A stretch of 64,000 bases of DNA, taken from a methanogenic archaeon mixed culture ISO4-G1 (GTDB lineage Archaea > Thermoplasmatota > Thermoplasmata > Methanomassiliicoccales > Methanomethylophilaceae). This document shows positions 50,405 through 58,564 of this stretch, one piece after another (positions within the stretch are counted from its first letter, which is position 1; each line of letters begins with the position of its first letter). The stretch is taken from assembly GCA_001563305.1 (NCBI GenBank), contig CP013703.1:186001-250000 (forward strand). The letters run 5' to 3'. The notes below the pieces were generated by a model. The model did not search any database and had not been told where the DNA came from. It saw nothing but the letters and a program-made list of their open reading frames with translations. Both the position numbers and the translations under genes were made by a program.

Positions 50405-51265
50405 ATGAAAGTCGTCCCCCGTATCTCCGTGAGACTCATGAAGTACGTTTTCAACACCAGATACAGACTGGCAGCTTTCACACGCAAATCCAAGACCTTC
50501 AACAAGGTCGTCAGGAAGACGCTTTTCGATGGTGACGACATGATCGTTATCCCCAAGGACAAGGTCGTCACCAGGACCATCGAGACCAACATCGAGATCA
50601 GCGATCCCGGCGATTCCACCGTGCTTCCGAGCGATGTCGTCAAGACGCTGATATCCCGTGCGGATGACATCTTCATCATGAACTTCTGCCTGTGCAGGAG
50701 GTCGAACAAGTGCGAGGATTTCCCCGTCGATCACGGCTGCGTGTTCATGGGCAAGGGCGTGCACAGGATCCCCCTGGAATTCGGCCATCTGGCGACGCCC
50801 GAGGAGGCCATCAGGTACATCGACGAGTGCAGCGACCTGGGATTGGTCCACATCATCGGCAGGAACAAGCTGGACAGCATATGGCTGAGCACCGGGAAGA
50901 AGAACGACCTGATGACGATCTGTAACTGCTGCCCGTGCTGCTGTCTGTGGAACATGACTCGCAGCATCTCTGACGACTTGGGCAGCGTCTTCAAGCGCAT
51001 GGACGGGGTCACCGTCTCCCTGGACCAGGGCAAATGCGTAGGGTGCGGCTCGTGCAGCGAGATATGCTTCACCAAGGCGGTCGAGATCCACGACGGCGTG
51101 TTCTCGATAGACCAGACGAAATGCAGAGGGTGCGGCAGATGTGCGGAGGAATGCCCTTCTGACGCGATCACCATAACCTACGACGAAGGCGCCATCGACG
51201 GAATCGTGGACAGGATAGGCTCCCTCGTGAACCTGTCCGAAGAAAAGACGAAGGAAGAGGTTTGA
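50405..51265 (+). CDS. 4Fe-4S ferredoxin-domain protein with additional cysteine motifs
   Basis: The 286-residue protein ends in two [4Fe-4S] ferredoxin motifs: CVGCGSCSEICF (near 215) and CRGCGRCAEECPSDAI (near 245). Before these are two further cysteine patches, IMNFCLCRRSNKC near 95 and MTICNCCPCCCLWN near 175. They are typical of a conserved ferredoxin-like family found in anaerobes and may bind another cluster or metal. An N-terminal basic segment precedes them. The role is electron transfer, partners unknown. ATG 50405 is preferred; ATG 50372 and TTG 50360 are in-frame alternatives, the former close to the promoter. Confidence 0.7.
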   Translation: MKVVPRISVRLMKYVFNTRYRLAAFTRKSKTFNKVVRKTLFDGDDMIVIPKDKVVTRTIETNIEISDPGDSTVLPSDVVKTLISRADDIFIMNFCLCRRSNKCEDFPVDHGCVFMGKGVHRIPLEFGHLATPEEAIRYIDECSDLGLVHIIGRNKLDSIWLSTGKKNDLMTICNCCPCCCLWNMTRSISDDLGSVFKRMDGVTVSLDQGKCVGCGSCSEICFTKAVEIHDGVFSIDQTKCRGCGRCAEECPSDAITITYDEGAIDGIVDRIGSLVNLSEEKTKEEV

Positions 51266-51272
51266 GGAAGCC

Positions 51273-51665
51273 TCAGAACGAGGCTATGAACTTGTCGATC
51301 TGTTCGGGGTTCTCCTTGACCAGCTTCTTCCCCTTGTTGAAGAACGTGTGGTTGGAGATACCGAGCTCGGCCGCGAGCTTGTCGCTCTGATTCTGGCCCT
51401 TCTCGTCGTTGTACATGCAACAGTCGTAGAATGCGCTCTTCTTCTGGGAGATGGCATCCTTGTTCTTGCCGACGAACTCGACGAGCTCCTTGGGCAGTTT
51501 TCCCGCCCAGACCCTTCCGCCGATGACGATTGTGTCGTACTGCGAGAGGTCCTCGGACGCTGCCTTGGATACGTCCACTGCCTTCCCGTTAGTTTTGGTC
51601 GCTATGTATTCGGCCACGGCTTTCGTGTTACCGTTGGTCGACGCGTATACGATTATCGTTGCCAT
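51273..51665 (-). CDS. Flavodoxin
   Basis: The 130-residue flavodoxin has the FMN phosphate loop YASTNGNTKAVAEYIA (T-x-G-N-T), then YDTIVIGGRVWAGKLPKEL and a C-terminal helix. The length fits a short-chain flavodoxin. It converges on the ferredoxin-like gene, seven bases away, but is on the other strand. It likely serves as a low-potential electron carrier. Confidence 0.88.
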   Translation of the reverse strand: MATIIVYASTNGNTKAVAEYIATKTNGKAVDVSKAASEDLSQYDTIVIGGRVWAGKLPKELVEFVGKNKDAISQKKSAFYDCCMYNDEKGQNQSDKLAAELGISNHTFFNKGKKLVKENPEQIDKFIASF

Positions 51666-51793
51666 AGTGATGCCAGTACATTCGTTTTACAAAAAATATA
51701 CCATCTGCCCTTCTGCGAGGACGTTCAATCAGGTTATCTACGAGTTCGACGATTTCCCATCAGTTCTACCGGCACGGGCCGGCGGTGATCACA

Positions 51794-53263
51794 ATGTACT
51801 CGGACAACAGCATCTGGATTGCAAGCAGCGACAAGAAGGTGTACCTATATCCTGAGATGGCCAACAGGCATGGTCTCATAACAGGGGCGAGCGGTACGGG
51901 AAAGACCGTCACCCTCAGGGTGCTGGCCGAATCCTTCAGCGATGCGGGCATACCCGTCTTCTTCGCGGATATGAAGGGAGACGTCGGAGGGATCTGCCGT
52001 CCGGGCGAGGATACCGAGAAGATGCGCAAGCGCGCGGCCAAGTTCGGTATCGACGATTTCAAGTTCAAAGAGTTCCCCACAAGGTTCTGGGACGTGTTCG
52101 GGGAGACCGGACACCCCGTGAGGACCACGGTCGCCTCTATGGGGCCCGCGCTCCTGGGAAGGCTGCTCGGTCTCTCAGACGTCCAGTCCGACGTGGTGAC
52201 CGTGGTGTTCAGGATCTGCAAGGACGAGGGCTGGGACCTCATCGACACGAAGGACCTGAGGGCCGTCCTCCAGTATCTGAGCGACAACAAGGATGATTAC
52301 ATCTCCGAGTACGGGAACATGTCCACGCAGAGTCTCGGTGCCGTCCAGAGGGCCATCCGTGCATTGGAGGACGAGGGCGGTGACATCTTCTTCGGAGAGC
52401 CAGCCATCGACATCGACGACTGGATGCAGACCGACAAGAACGGAAGGGGGATCATCAACGTCCTGAACTCCGAGAAGCTGTCCAGGAGCCCCAAGCTGTA
52501 CGCCACGTTCATGATGTGGCTGATGCAGGAGCTCTTCGAGAGGCTGCCGGAGGCGGGGGACATCGAGAAGCCGAAGCTGGTGTTCTTCTTCGACGAGGCC
52601 CACATGCTGTTCTCCGACGCCCCCAAGGCATTGGTCCAGAAGGTCGAGCAGATGGTCAAGCTGATAAGGTCCAAAGGGGTCGGAATCTACTTCGTCTCAC
52701 AGAGCCCGTCGGACATCCCGGATTCTGTGCTGGCACAGCTGAGCAACCGTATCCAGCACGCACTGCGCGCGTACACGCCCGCAGAGCAGAAGGCCGTGAA
52801 GGCCGCCGCCAGTGCATTCCGTCCCAACAAGGCGTTCAAGACCGAGGAGGTCATCACCGAGCTTGGTGTGGGAGAGGCACTGGTATCCTGTCTCGACGAG
52901 AACGGGAGCCCGTCCGTCGTCGAGAGGGCGTTCATACTTCCGCCCCAGAGTTCGCTGAAAGCACTGGACAAGGCGGGTTACGACAAGGCCGTCAAGGAAT
53001 CCCCGTTGGACAAGAAGTACAGGGACCGTGTGGACCGCACATCCGCATACGAGATGATCCAGAAGCTCAGCGAATCCAAGAAGAAGGAGGAAGCGAAGGA
53101 GGCCAAGAAGGAGGAGAAGAAATCATCCTCCAGCAAATCATCGTCCTCCAAGAAGTCCTCGTCTACCATTTCCAAGACCACCCAGAAGGCGATTGGCCGT
53201 GCCGCGTCGTCCGCAGGGCGCGAGATCGGAAAGGGGATCGTGAGGAGTCTGTTCAAGAAGTGA
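51794..53263 (+). CDS. HerA-like ATPase of the DUF853 family
   Basis: The 489-residue P-loop ATPase has Walker A LITGASGTGKTVTLRVLAE near residue 30, FFADMKGDVGGI (DUF853 signature) near 55, Walker B KLVFFFDEAHMLFSDAP near 265 and a sensor/Arg-finger region YFVSQSPSDIPDSVLAQLSNRIQ. The C-terminal 60 residues are a Lys/Ser/Glu-rich low-complexity tail (KKEEAKEAKKEEKK and poly-Ser). HerA family members translocate DNA in repair and defence contexts, but this branch has no settled role. ATG 51794 follows GGTGAT; GTG 51785 is an alternative. Confidence 0.82.
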   Translation: MYSDNSIWIASSDKKVYLYPEMANRHGLITGASGTGKTVTLRVLAESFSDAGIPVFFADMKGDVGGICRPGEDTEKMRKRAAKFGIDDFKFKEFPTRFWDVFGETGHPVRTTVASMGPALLGRLLGLSDVQSDVVTVVFRICKDEGWDLIDTKDLRAVLQYLSDNKDDYISEYGNMSTQSLGAVQRAIRALEDEGGDIFFGEPAIDIDDWMQTDKNGRGIINVLNSEKLSRSPKLYATFMMWLMQELFERLPEAGDIEKPKLVFFFDEAHMLFSDAPKALVQKVEQMVKLIRSKGVGIYFVSQSPSDIPDSVLAQLSNRIQHALRAYTPAEQKAVKAAASAFRPNKAFKTEEVITELGVGEALVSCLDENGSPSVVERAFILPPQSSLKALDKAGYDKAVKESPLDKKYRDRVDRTSAYEMIQKLSESKKKEEAKEAKKEEKKSSSSKSSSSKKSSSTISKTTQKAIGRAASSAGREIGKGIVRSLFKK

Positions 53264-53279
53264 ATTCGAAACCATAACG

Positions 53280-53315
53280 CGGTCTCCCTGTGGACAGGGG
53301 GACCGTCCTTTTTTT
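53280..53315 (+). terminator. Strong terminator of the HerA-like gene
   Basis: An 11-bp imperfect stem GGTCTCCCTGT/ACAGGGGGACC is followed by a seven-T run. This is one of the clearest terminators in the window. Confidence 0.75.
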
Positions 53316-53338
53316 CAGGTCACGAGGCGGAACAGGGT

Positions 53339-53869
53339 TCAGTATCCGTTCTTTCTCAGGACCTCTTCCTTGATCATCTTCACCGCTTCGGTGGCGCGCA
53401 GCGAGAACACATCGCATCCCGCCTGTTTCGCGATCTCTTCCGTCACGGCGAATCCGCCCGCGTTGTAGACGATGCGGTCGCGGATGACCTCCTCTTTCAG
53501 CCTCTCGGCGAGGTTGATCGCACTGCGGCATTCGTGGATCATCTGGATGGATATGCAGACGGCCTTGACCTCGGGGTCCCTGCACAGGTCGACGATGCCC
53601 TCCAGGGGGAGGTCTATGTCGGTGACGACGACGTCGAACCCCACGATGTCCAAGAGGCAGGCCATGAGGTCCCTGCCGCCGGTGTGCCTCTCCATGGAGG
53701 CCACCACCGCCTTCCCGAGCCTGGAATCCCTGGTGAATCCGCCGTATTTGTCGCGGATCTCATGGGCCCTGTGCATGAAGAGCATCAGGGGCAGGCGTCT
53801 GGAATCGAACTCCTCGAGGAGATCGCCGATCTCCTTCTCGAGGCCTTCCTTCGGGACCTCTCCGGTCAT
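53339..53869 (-). CDS. Corrinoid (B12)-binding protein, MtbC/MttC-like
   Basis: The 176-residue protein resembles the small corrinoid proteins that shuttle methyl groups in methylotrophic methanogens. A helical cap (LEKEIGDLLEEFDSRRLP, residues 5-45) is followed by a Rossmann-type B12 domain. The lower-ligand motif DxHxxG appears as ERHTGG, with Asp changed to Glu. Then come FDVVVTDIDLP, VKAVCISIQMIHECRSAI and the dinucleotide-like VYNAGGFAVTEEIAKQ. It is shorter than MtbC. No methyltransferase gene is adjacent; instead it follows and overlaps (ATGA) an SPFH protein gene. ATG 53869. Cobalamin binding is inferred from the motif only. Confidence 0.6.
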   Translation of the reverse strand: MTGEVPKEGLEKEIGDLLEEFDSRRLPLMLFMHRAHEIRDKYGGFTRDSRLGKAVVASMERHTGGRDLMACLLDIVGFDVVVTDIDLPLEGIVDLCRDPEVKAVCISIQMIHECRSAINLAERLKEEVIRDRIVYNAGGFAVTEEIAKQAGCDVFSLRATEAVKMIKEEVLRKNGY

Positions 53870-55191
53870 ACTATGTCCTCGTCGCCGAACGGGTCCCCGC
53901 ACTCCGGACAGAACTTGGGGGGCTTGGTGGGGTCGGAGGGCTGCCATCCGCATTTGTCGCAGCGGTACTGGGGGACGCCTGCGGGTTTCTTCGCACCGCA
54001 TTCCTGGCAGAACTTGCCCTTGTTCATGGCACCGCACTTTGTGCAGGACCATGCGTCATCGGGCTTCTTCGATCCGCACTCGGGGCAGAACTTCCCGGTG
54101 GCCATGTATCCGCAGGAGCACTTCCATCCTCCCTCGGGGGCCTGCTGGACAGGCTGTGCCTGGGGCTGGGCCTGCTGCTGGTTCTGCATGTTGTAGTATC
54201 CCTGTGCGCCCATGCCGGAGCCGGACACCTGGCCGACGAACCCCATCCCCATGAGTCCCGTCATCGCACCGGCCTCGTTGCTGGCCGCCGATTTGAGGGC
54301 CTCGGCCTGGGCCTCCACGAGGGTCGCACCTGCCATGGACGGGTCGCGGAGGATGGCCGCCTTCTGCGCGTTCTTGATGAGCTCCGCATCCTCGGGGGGA
54401 AGGCTGACGGAGCCCAGTGCCACGCTGACCACGGACAGACCGCGGAGCTCGGACCATTTCCTTGACAGGGCCTCGTCCATGGCCTCCTGGAGGTCCTCGC
54501 AGTGGTTCATGATCTGGTTGGGACGCAGGCCCATGTCGGAGAGCCTTCCGAATCCGGGTTGCAGTGATGCGATGAACTCGGTCTTCAGCTGTCCGTCCAG
54601 TTCGCTCCTGGAGTAGCTGTCCTTGACGTTACCGCACACGTTGGTGTAGAACAGGATGGGATCGGTGATCTTGTAGGAGAACGTTCCGAAACAGCGGACG
54701 GCCACATCGATGTCCAGTCCGATGTTCCTGTCGACGACGCGGAACGGGATAGGCGTGGGGGTCCCGAACTTGTTGTCGATGAGCTCCTTCAGGTTGATGT
54801 AGTAGACGCGCTGGTCCCTTCCGGTGTCGCCGCCGTAGGTGATACGCCTGCCCATCGTCTTGAAGGTGTTGATGACGCTGGAACCGAGGTTCCCGGCGAA
54901 GATGCTGGGTTCTGCGGAGGTGTCGAAGGTGTAGAGTCCGGGTTCGGAGCTCATCGCGACGACTTTCCCCTGATCGACGATTATCATGCACTGTCCGTCC
55001 GCGACGGATATGCCTGAACCGTTGGAGATGATGTTGTCGTTGCCCTTCGTGTTGGTGGAACGTCCGCTGACACGCTTCTGTCCTTTGACCAACAGTACGT
55101 CCTTCGGCATCGCCTCGCAGTAGAAGAACTCCTTCCACTGGTCAGCCAGCGTACCGCCTACAGACCCGCTGATCGCCTTGATTAATCCCAT
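53866..55191 (-). CDS. SPFH-domain protein with C-terminal zinc ribbons
   Basis: The 441-residue protein has an SPFH/band-7-like core (residues about 20-270) of the YdjI or 'virion core' type: LLVKGQKRVSGRSTNTKG, GQCMIIVDQGKVVAM, LGSVSLPPEDAELIKNAQ. A glycine/methionine/glutamine-rich linker (about 300-345, low complexity NQQQAQPQAQPVQQ) follows. Three zinc ribbons come next: CSCGY-CPECGS, CTKCGA-CQECGA and CDKCGW-CPECGDPFGDED. No obvious membrane helix is seen, so it may associate with membranes through the core or be a scaffolding protein. It is the first gene of an operon with the corrinoid protein. Confidence 0.75.
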   Translation of the reverse strand: MGLIKAISGSVGGTLADQWKEFFYCEAMPKDVLLVKGQKRVSGRSTNTKGNDNIISNGSGISVADGQCMIIVDQGKVVAMSSEPGLYTFDTSAEPSIFAGNLGSSVINTFKTMGRRITYGGDTGRDQRVYYINLKELIDNKFGTPTPIPFRVVDRNIGLDIDVAVRCFGTFSYKITDPILFYTNVCGNVKDSYSRSELDGQLKTEFIASLQPGFGRLSDMGLRPNQIMNHCEDLQEAMDEALSRKWSELRGLSVVSVALGSVSLPPEDAELIKNAQKAAILRDPSMAGATLVEAQAEALKSAASNEAGAMTGLMGMGFVGQVSGSGMGAQGYYNMQNQQQAQPQAQPVQQAPEGGWKCSCGYMATGKFCPECGSKKPDDAWSCTKCGAMNKGKFCQECGAKKPAGVPQYRCDKCGWQPSDPTKPPKFCPECGDPFGDEDIV

Positions 55192-55299
55192 GAGCGGATT
55201 GATGGGAATCTCGATATAACAATATGACGACAGACGGACTGGGGCGTCGATCGGGCATCATATTATACCCTACAAACGGATGTTCTTCTTGGTGACCCA
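55192..55299. promoter_or_regulatory. Divergent promoter between SPFH and coiled-coil genes
   Basis: The gap contains a TATA-like TTATATCG on the reverse strand near 55212 and CATATTATACC rightward near 55258-55268. Each is at about 25-35 bases from its start codon or likely transcription start. Confidence 0.45.
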
Positions 55300-55959
55300 A
55301 TGGGATTCCTCGATAAGGTGAAGTCGTCCGTCGGAGACATGGGAAAGGCCGTCAACAACGCCATAGACAACCAGAAGTTGGACATGAAGATCAGGGAGGA
55401 GCAGAGGAACCTCGAGGAGATCTCCAAGGAGATCGGCGGTATCGTCGCCGAGGCCATCCTGTCCGGGCAGGGTTTCGACGAGACCATGATCGCCGAGCAG
55501 TATTCCAAATACATCGAGACGAAGCAGAGGATCGAGGACCTCCAGGCCGAGAGGGGCGACAAGGATCCGGATTCCGAACCGGAGGAGGTCGTGATCGAGC
55601 AGCCTCAGGAAGAGGATGTGCCAGTCATCGCCGCGCCGTCCAAAGAGGTGCAGATCGAGATCCCCAAGGAGGAACCGGTCCAAAAGAAACCAGATGTCCC
55701 GGAACCCTCGGTCGAGGCAGAGGGCGCATCCGTCTGGAACGAGACAGACACATCCGGTTGGGTGGAGGTCAAGGACGAGGTGTTCTGGACAGAGCCGGAG
55801 CCCGCGGTGCAGGAGGAGGCGTCTACTGCGGAACCCGCACCTGTCCAGGAGGCATCGGCAGAGGATAACGAGCGCAGGATCGAGGAGCCGGACGACGACT
55901 CCCCTCTCTCCAGGATCAAGTCCTACCGCTCTCAGAACTATTCCGGCGGAAAACTCTGA
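55300..55959 (+). CDS. Coiled-coil protein with long acidic disordered tail
   Basis: The 219-residue protein starts with a short amphipathic stretch (MGFLDKVKSSVGDMGKAVNN). A coiled coil (residues about 20-90, KLDMKIREEQRNLEEISKEI) and a long Glu/Pro-rich disordered tail follow. The N-terminal half resembles coiled-coil partners of SPFH/zinc-ribbon systems. It is divergent from the SPFH gene and may act with it. The promoter is shared with the divergent gene. Confidence 0.6.
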   Translation: MGFLDKVKSSVGDMGKAVNNAIDNQKLDMKIREEQRNLEEISKEIGGIVAEAILSGQGFDETMIAEQYSKYIETKQRIEDLQAERGDKDPDSEPEEVVIEQPQEEDVPVIAAPSKEVQIEIPKEEPVQKKPDVPEPSVEAEGASVWNETDTSGWVEVKDEVFWTEPEPAVQEEASTAEPAPVQEASAEDNERRIEEPDDDSPLSRIKSYRSQNYSGGKL

Positions 55960-55963
55960 AACC

Positions 55964-55997
55964 ATGATCCGGCACATTATGTGCCAGGATCATTTTT
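55964..55997 (+). terminator. Terminator of the coiled-coil protein gene
   Basis: Near-perfect inverted repeat ATGATCCGGCACAT/ATGTGCCAGGATCAT with one bulged A, followed by TTTTT. The stem contains the GGCACAT core also found in the recurrent intergenic motif. Confidence 0.75.
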
Positions 55998-56009
55998 GAT
56001 AAAGGTGAT

Positions 56010-56029
56010 GGACGGGCCTGGGCCCGTCC
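56010..56029 (-). terminator. Hairpin after the CobS-like gene
   Basis: A 9-bp palindromic stem GGACGGGCC/GGCCCGTCC lies just beyond the stop of the leftward 56037-56828 gene. Confidence 0.55.
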
Positions 56030-56036
56030 TGGTTCT

Positions 56037-56828
56037 TCATAACAGGAAGAAGAGAACGATTATCACGAGGAACAGCAGGGGCCTGCAGACCTCGATGAAT
56101 CCCATGGTGATGTCCTCATCCATGTTCCCCAGGAACCTGTCGGAGATCTTACCGAGAAGGATCCCGATGACCAGCGATATGACGATCGTCAGCACTCCCA
56201 TCAGGAGGAACATCGTCTCGAAGTAGCCTCCCGCGACCATGAAGATGCTCACGATGATCGCCATGAACACGATGCCGAAGATAAGGGACATCACGATATC
56301 CGTGATGTCGGGCTTGGGCATGCTGACGATGTTGCTGAAGCCGAACGCGGCACCGGCCACGAGGGCGACGGCGGCACTGATCTCGATCGTCGGCAGGACG
56401 ACGAGTGCCAGGTTGGGTCCGATCATCGAATACATGCTGTACATGAACACGATCATCGCGATGATCCCCGCGATGCCGGCGATGCCGAGACCGTCCCCGC
56501 GCTTCTGGTCGGGGAACAGTCTGTCGAAGGTCCTGGCGAAGCCACCGAGGGTGGAGAACCCGTATATCGCTATGGGCACCAGGGCGCAGATGATGGCGTT
56601 CAGGGGCTCGCACCTGTCGAAGAATCCCTCGATCGTCAGCGCTATGAAGAGCAGCAGTGCGGTAACGAGTCCGGACACCGCTCCCACGGCGGTGATCAGG
56701 TAGAACTTCCCTCCGGGGGTGAAGCGGTCGCTGCCAGATACCATCTTGAATACTGTGTAATGCGAAATGAACGGTATCAGAAATCCGTTCGAGTTGTGTG
56801 GTCTGTCGTTTTGTTCTGCATCAGACAT
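56037..56828 (-). CDS. Divergent CobS-like (cobalamin synthase-like) membrane protein
   Basis: The 263-residue membrane protein has about eight hydrophobic helices. The first half aligns by eye with CobS (adenosylcobinamide-GDP ribazoletransferase). After FTPGGKFYLITAVGAVSGL comes a helix ending GFSTLGGFARTFDRLF, which matches the position of CobS LHLDGLADTADGL, then DQKRGDGLGIAGIAG where CobS has DSRIG. The catalytic acidic residues differ: the first Asp is Gly and the second is Arg, with only the last Asp kept. It may have lost the transferase activity or be a distant relative. ATG 56828 (after GGGATGG) is preferred to ATG 56840. Confidence 0.5.
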   Translation of the reverse strand: MSDAEQNDRPHNSNGFLIPFISHYTVFKMVSGSDRFTPGGKFYLITAVGAVSGLVTALLLFIALTIEGFFDRCEPLNAIICALVPIAIYGFSTLGGFARTFDRLFPDQKRGDGLGIAGIAGIIAMIVFMYSMYSMIGPNLALVVLPTIEISAAVALVAGAAFGFSNIVSMPKPDITDIVMSLIFGIVFMAIIVSIFMVAGGYFETMFLLMGVLTIVISLVIGILLGKISDRFLGNMDEDITMGFIEVCRPLLFLVIIVLFFLL

Positions 56829-56907
56829 TTTCCATCCCATCCAATGTTCGATTGTAGGGGTGGAATGACCTTAACTTAATAATACCGCTTACGGTGCCGC
56901 CGATCGG

Positions 56908-57459
56908 TCATCGGTTGTGGTCCTTCGCCTGGCCGTCGTAGATGAACTTGTAGGATTCCGCATCGATCAGCGGGATGTTGAAAAGATACATGAACCACTT
57001 CTTGAGCGGCGGTATCTCGCTGAGCGGCGGGGTGTAGTACTTCCTCACCGAAGGCAGGAACATGATGATGTCGACCAGCACGACGATGATGCCGACGTAC
57101 TCGATCCTGAACACGATGCCCGTGGAGATGAGTCCCATGTCCTCCAGGAACCCGTAGATGAAGTTGGTGATGAACAGGATCACCGATGCGCGGACCACGA
57201 CCCTCCAGGACTGGGGTCTGGCCGACGGGATTCCCAGGATCGAGTTGACGGTGAGGATCGTCAGCATGAGTGACAGCACGATCGAGATCAAATTCACCGC
57301 GACCTTTAGCCACGACCCCTCTATGGGGGAGACCATCGATGTGAAGTTCAGGAGGTAGCGGAACAGGACTACGGCCAGCAGGAATTCGCCTATGAGCAGT
57401 ATCTTCGGCGTCTTCCTTCCGACGTGGGCTACGTTCTCGCCTCCTTCTCTGCCGACCAT
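56908..57459 (-). CDS. Four-TM hypothetical membrane protein
   Basis: The 183-residue protein has hydrophobic helices near residues 18-38 (KILLIGEFLLAVVLFRYLL), 52-75 (VAVNLISIVLSLMLTILTV), 85-110 and 118-135 (YVGIIVVLVDIIMFLPSV), with a soluble C-terminus containing IPPLKKWFMYLFNIP. Not recognised. It lies between the CobS-like gene and a divergent membrane gene. Confidence 0.65.
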   Translation of the reverse strand: MVGREGGENVAHVGRKTPKILLIGEFLLAVVLFRYLLNFTSMVSPIEGSWLKVAVNLISIVLSLMLTILTVNSILGIPSARPQSWRVVVRASVILFITNFIYGFLEDMGLISTGIVFRIEYVGIIVVLVDIIMFLPSVRKYYTPPLSEIPPLKKWFMYLFNIPLIDAESYKFIYDGQAKDHNR

Positions 57460-57500
57460 GAACGTGCAAATGGTTTATTAAATAAAATCTATGCCCAAGC

Positions 57501-58424
57501 ATGGGAGACGAAAGTGCGGACAGATTCCTTACGTGCGTCGTGAAACGCTCGGAGAACGACCTCATCATCCGCATAGGCGCATTGATCCTGATCATGCTAG
57601 TAGTCCCGCTGGTGGCGATCCTGCTTCTGCTCGATGCGATCTGGGTCTACAACACGTACTTCGCCGACCCTACCAAGGTTATCGATCTGCCGGTTTTCAT
57701 CTTCGATCACCTCGATCATTTCGCCGGCGCCCATTTGATGGAGTATACGGTGGGCACGTTCCTGATGTACATGATAATCAAGGCGTACGTGGACCACGAG
57801 AAGCGCGACCTGGTCTGGATGGACTCTCTGATCGATTACGCAGAGTACCGTGGGCACGATGCCGGCAAGATGAAGGGGATCCGCGACAACGTACGTTCCA
57901 AGAGCGCGAGGAAGGTCAAGAAGGCGTTCCTCATCTGGTTCATACTGGTCATCGTGGCGACCGCCTGTCAGGCGCTGTTCATCAGCCTGAGGGACATGGA
58001 TCCGCAGTCAGCGGTCCTGGTCATCAATGTCCTGATCTTCGAGATCATGGTCCAGATTATTTTCACGGGAGCGTATCTCCAGAGGAAGACCGTCAAACTC
58101 ACGGACCTGCAGTGCAGGTTCTCCGAGGCTTTCCACGAGTCCATGAAGGGAGATTTCCCCGAGATGGAGCCTATGAGGCTGGAGGTCAAGGAGATCAAGG
58201 TAATCTACACGATCATCCTGAACATCGTGACCCTGGGAATCTTCGGACTGTTCCATCTGTTCTGGGCCGTATCGGAGCTCAACCTCCACATCAGGACCCA
58301 ATGGATGTACGAGCTGGCACTTGTGAGGGCGGTCGGCAAGAACGAGAAGGTCGCCGGCGTTGAGAAGGTTCCTCCCGTGGACGAGTCCAGGCTTCAGGCG
58401 CTGGTCAGACGCATATTGTCCTGA
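57501..58424 (+). CDS. Four-TM hypothetical membrane protein
   Basis: The 307-residue protein has helices near 28-48 (LILIMLVVPLVAILLLLDA), 75-95 (YTVGTFLMYMIIKAYV), 145-165 (AFLIWFILVIVATACQALF) and 178-200. A cytoplasmic domain and a final hydrophobic stretch (IIL-NIVTLGIFGLFHLFW, near 235) follow. The C-terminal tail is charged. I do not recognise the family. It may have a divergent promoter shared with the 56908 gene in the 41-base gap. Confidence 0.65.
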   Translation: MGDESADRFLTCVVKRSENDLIIRIGALILIMLVVPLVAILLLLDAIWVYNTYFADPTKVIDLPVFIFDHLDHFAGAHLMEYTVGTFLMYMIIKAYVDHEKRDLVWMDSLIDYAEYRGHDAGKMKGIRDNVRSKSARKVKKAFLIWFILVIVATACQALFISLRDMDPQSAVLVINVLIFEIMVQIIFTGAYLQRKTVKLTDLQCRFSEAFHESMKGDFPEMEPMRLEVKEIKVIYTIILNIVTLGIFGLFHLFWAVSELNLHIRTQWMYELALVRAVGKNEKVAGVEKVPPVDESRLQALVRRILS

Positions 58425-58439
58425 GAATTCGGAAATGAG

Positions 58440-58512
58440 TGGGCCTACCCGGATTTGAACCGGGGTCAATGGCTCCCAAAGCCACAAGTATACCAAGCTA
58501 GCCCATAGGCCC
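58440..58512 (-). tRNA. tRNA-Pro (TGG)
   Basis: On the reverse strand, acceptor GGGCCTA pairs with TAGGCCC. Anticodon stem GTGGC/GCCAT (one mismatch-type end pair) encloses loop TTTGGGA with anticodon TGG. T loop TTCAAAT. Discriminator A; CCA is not encoded. The CCA-adding enzyme gene follows on the same strand upstream. Confidence 0.9.
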
Positions 58513-58564
58513 ACTGGTCATTGGGATTTATCCTCCGTATATAAAATGTGGTTCAGGTCCCGAT

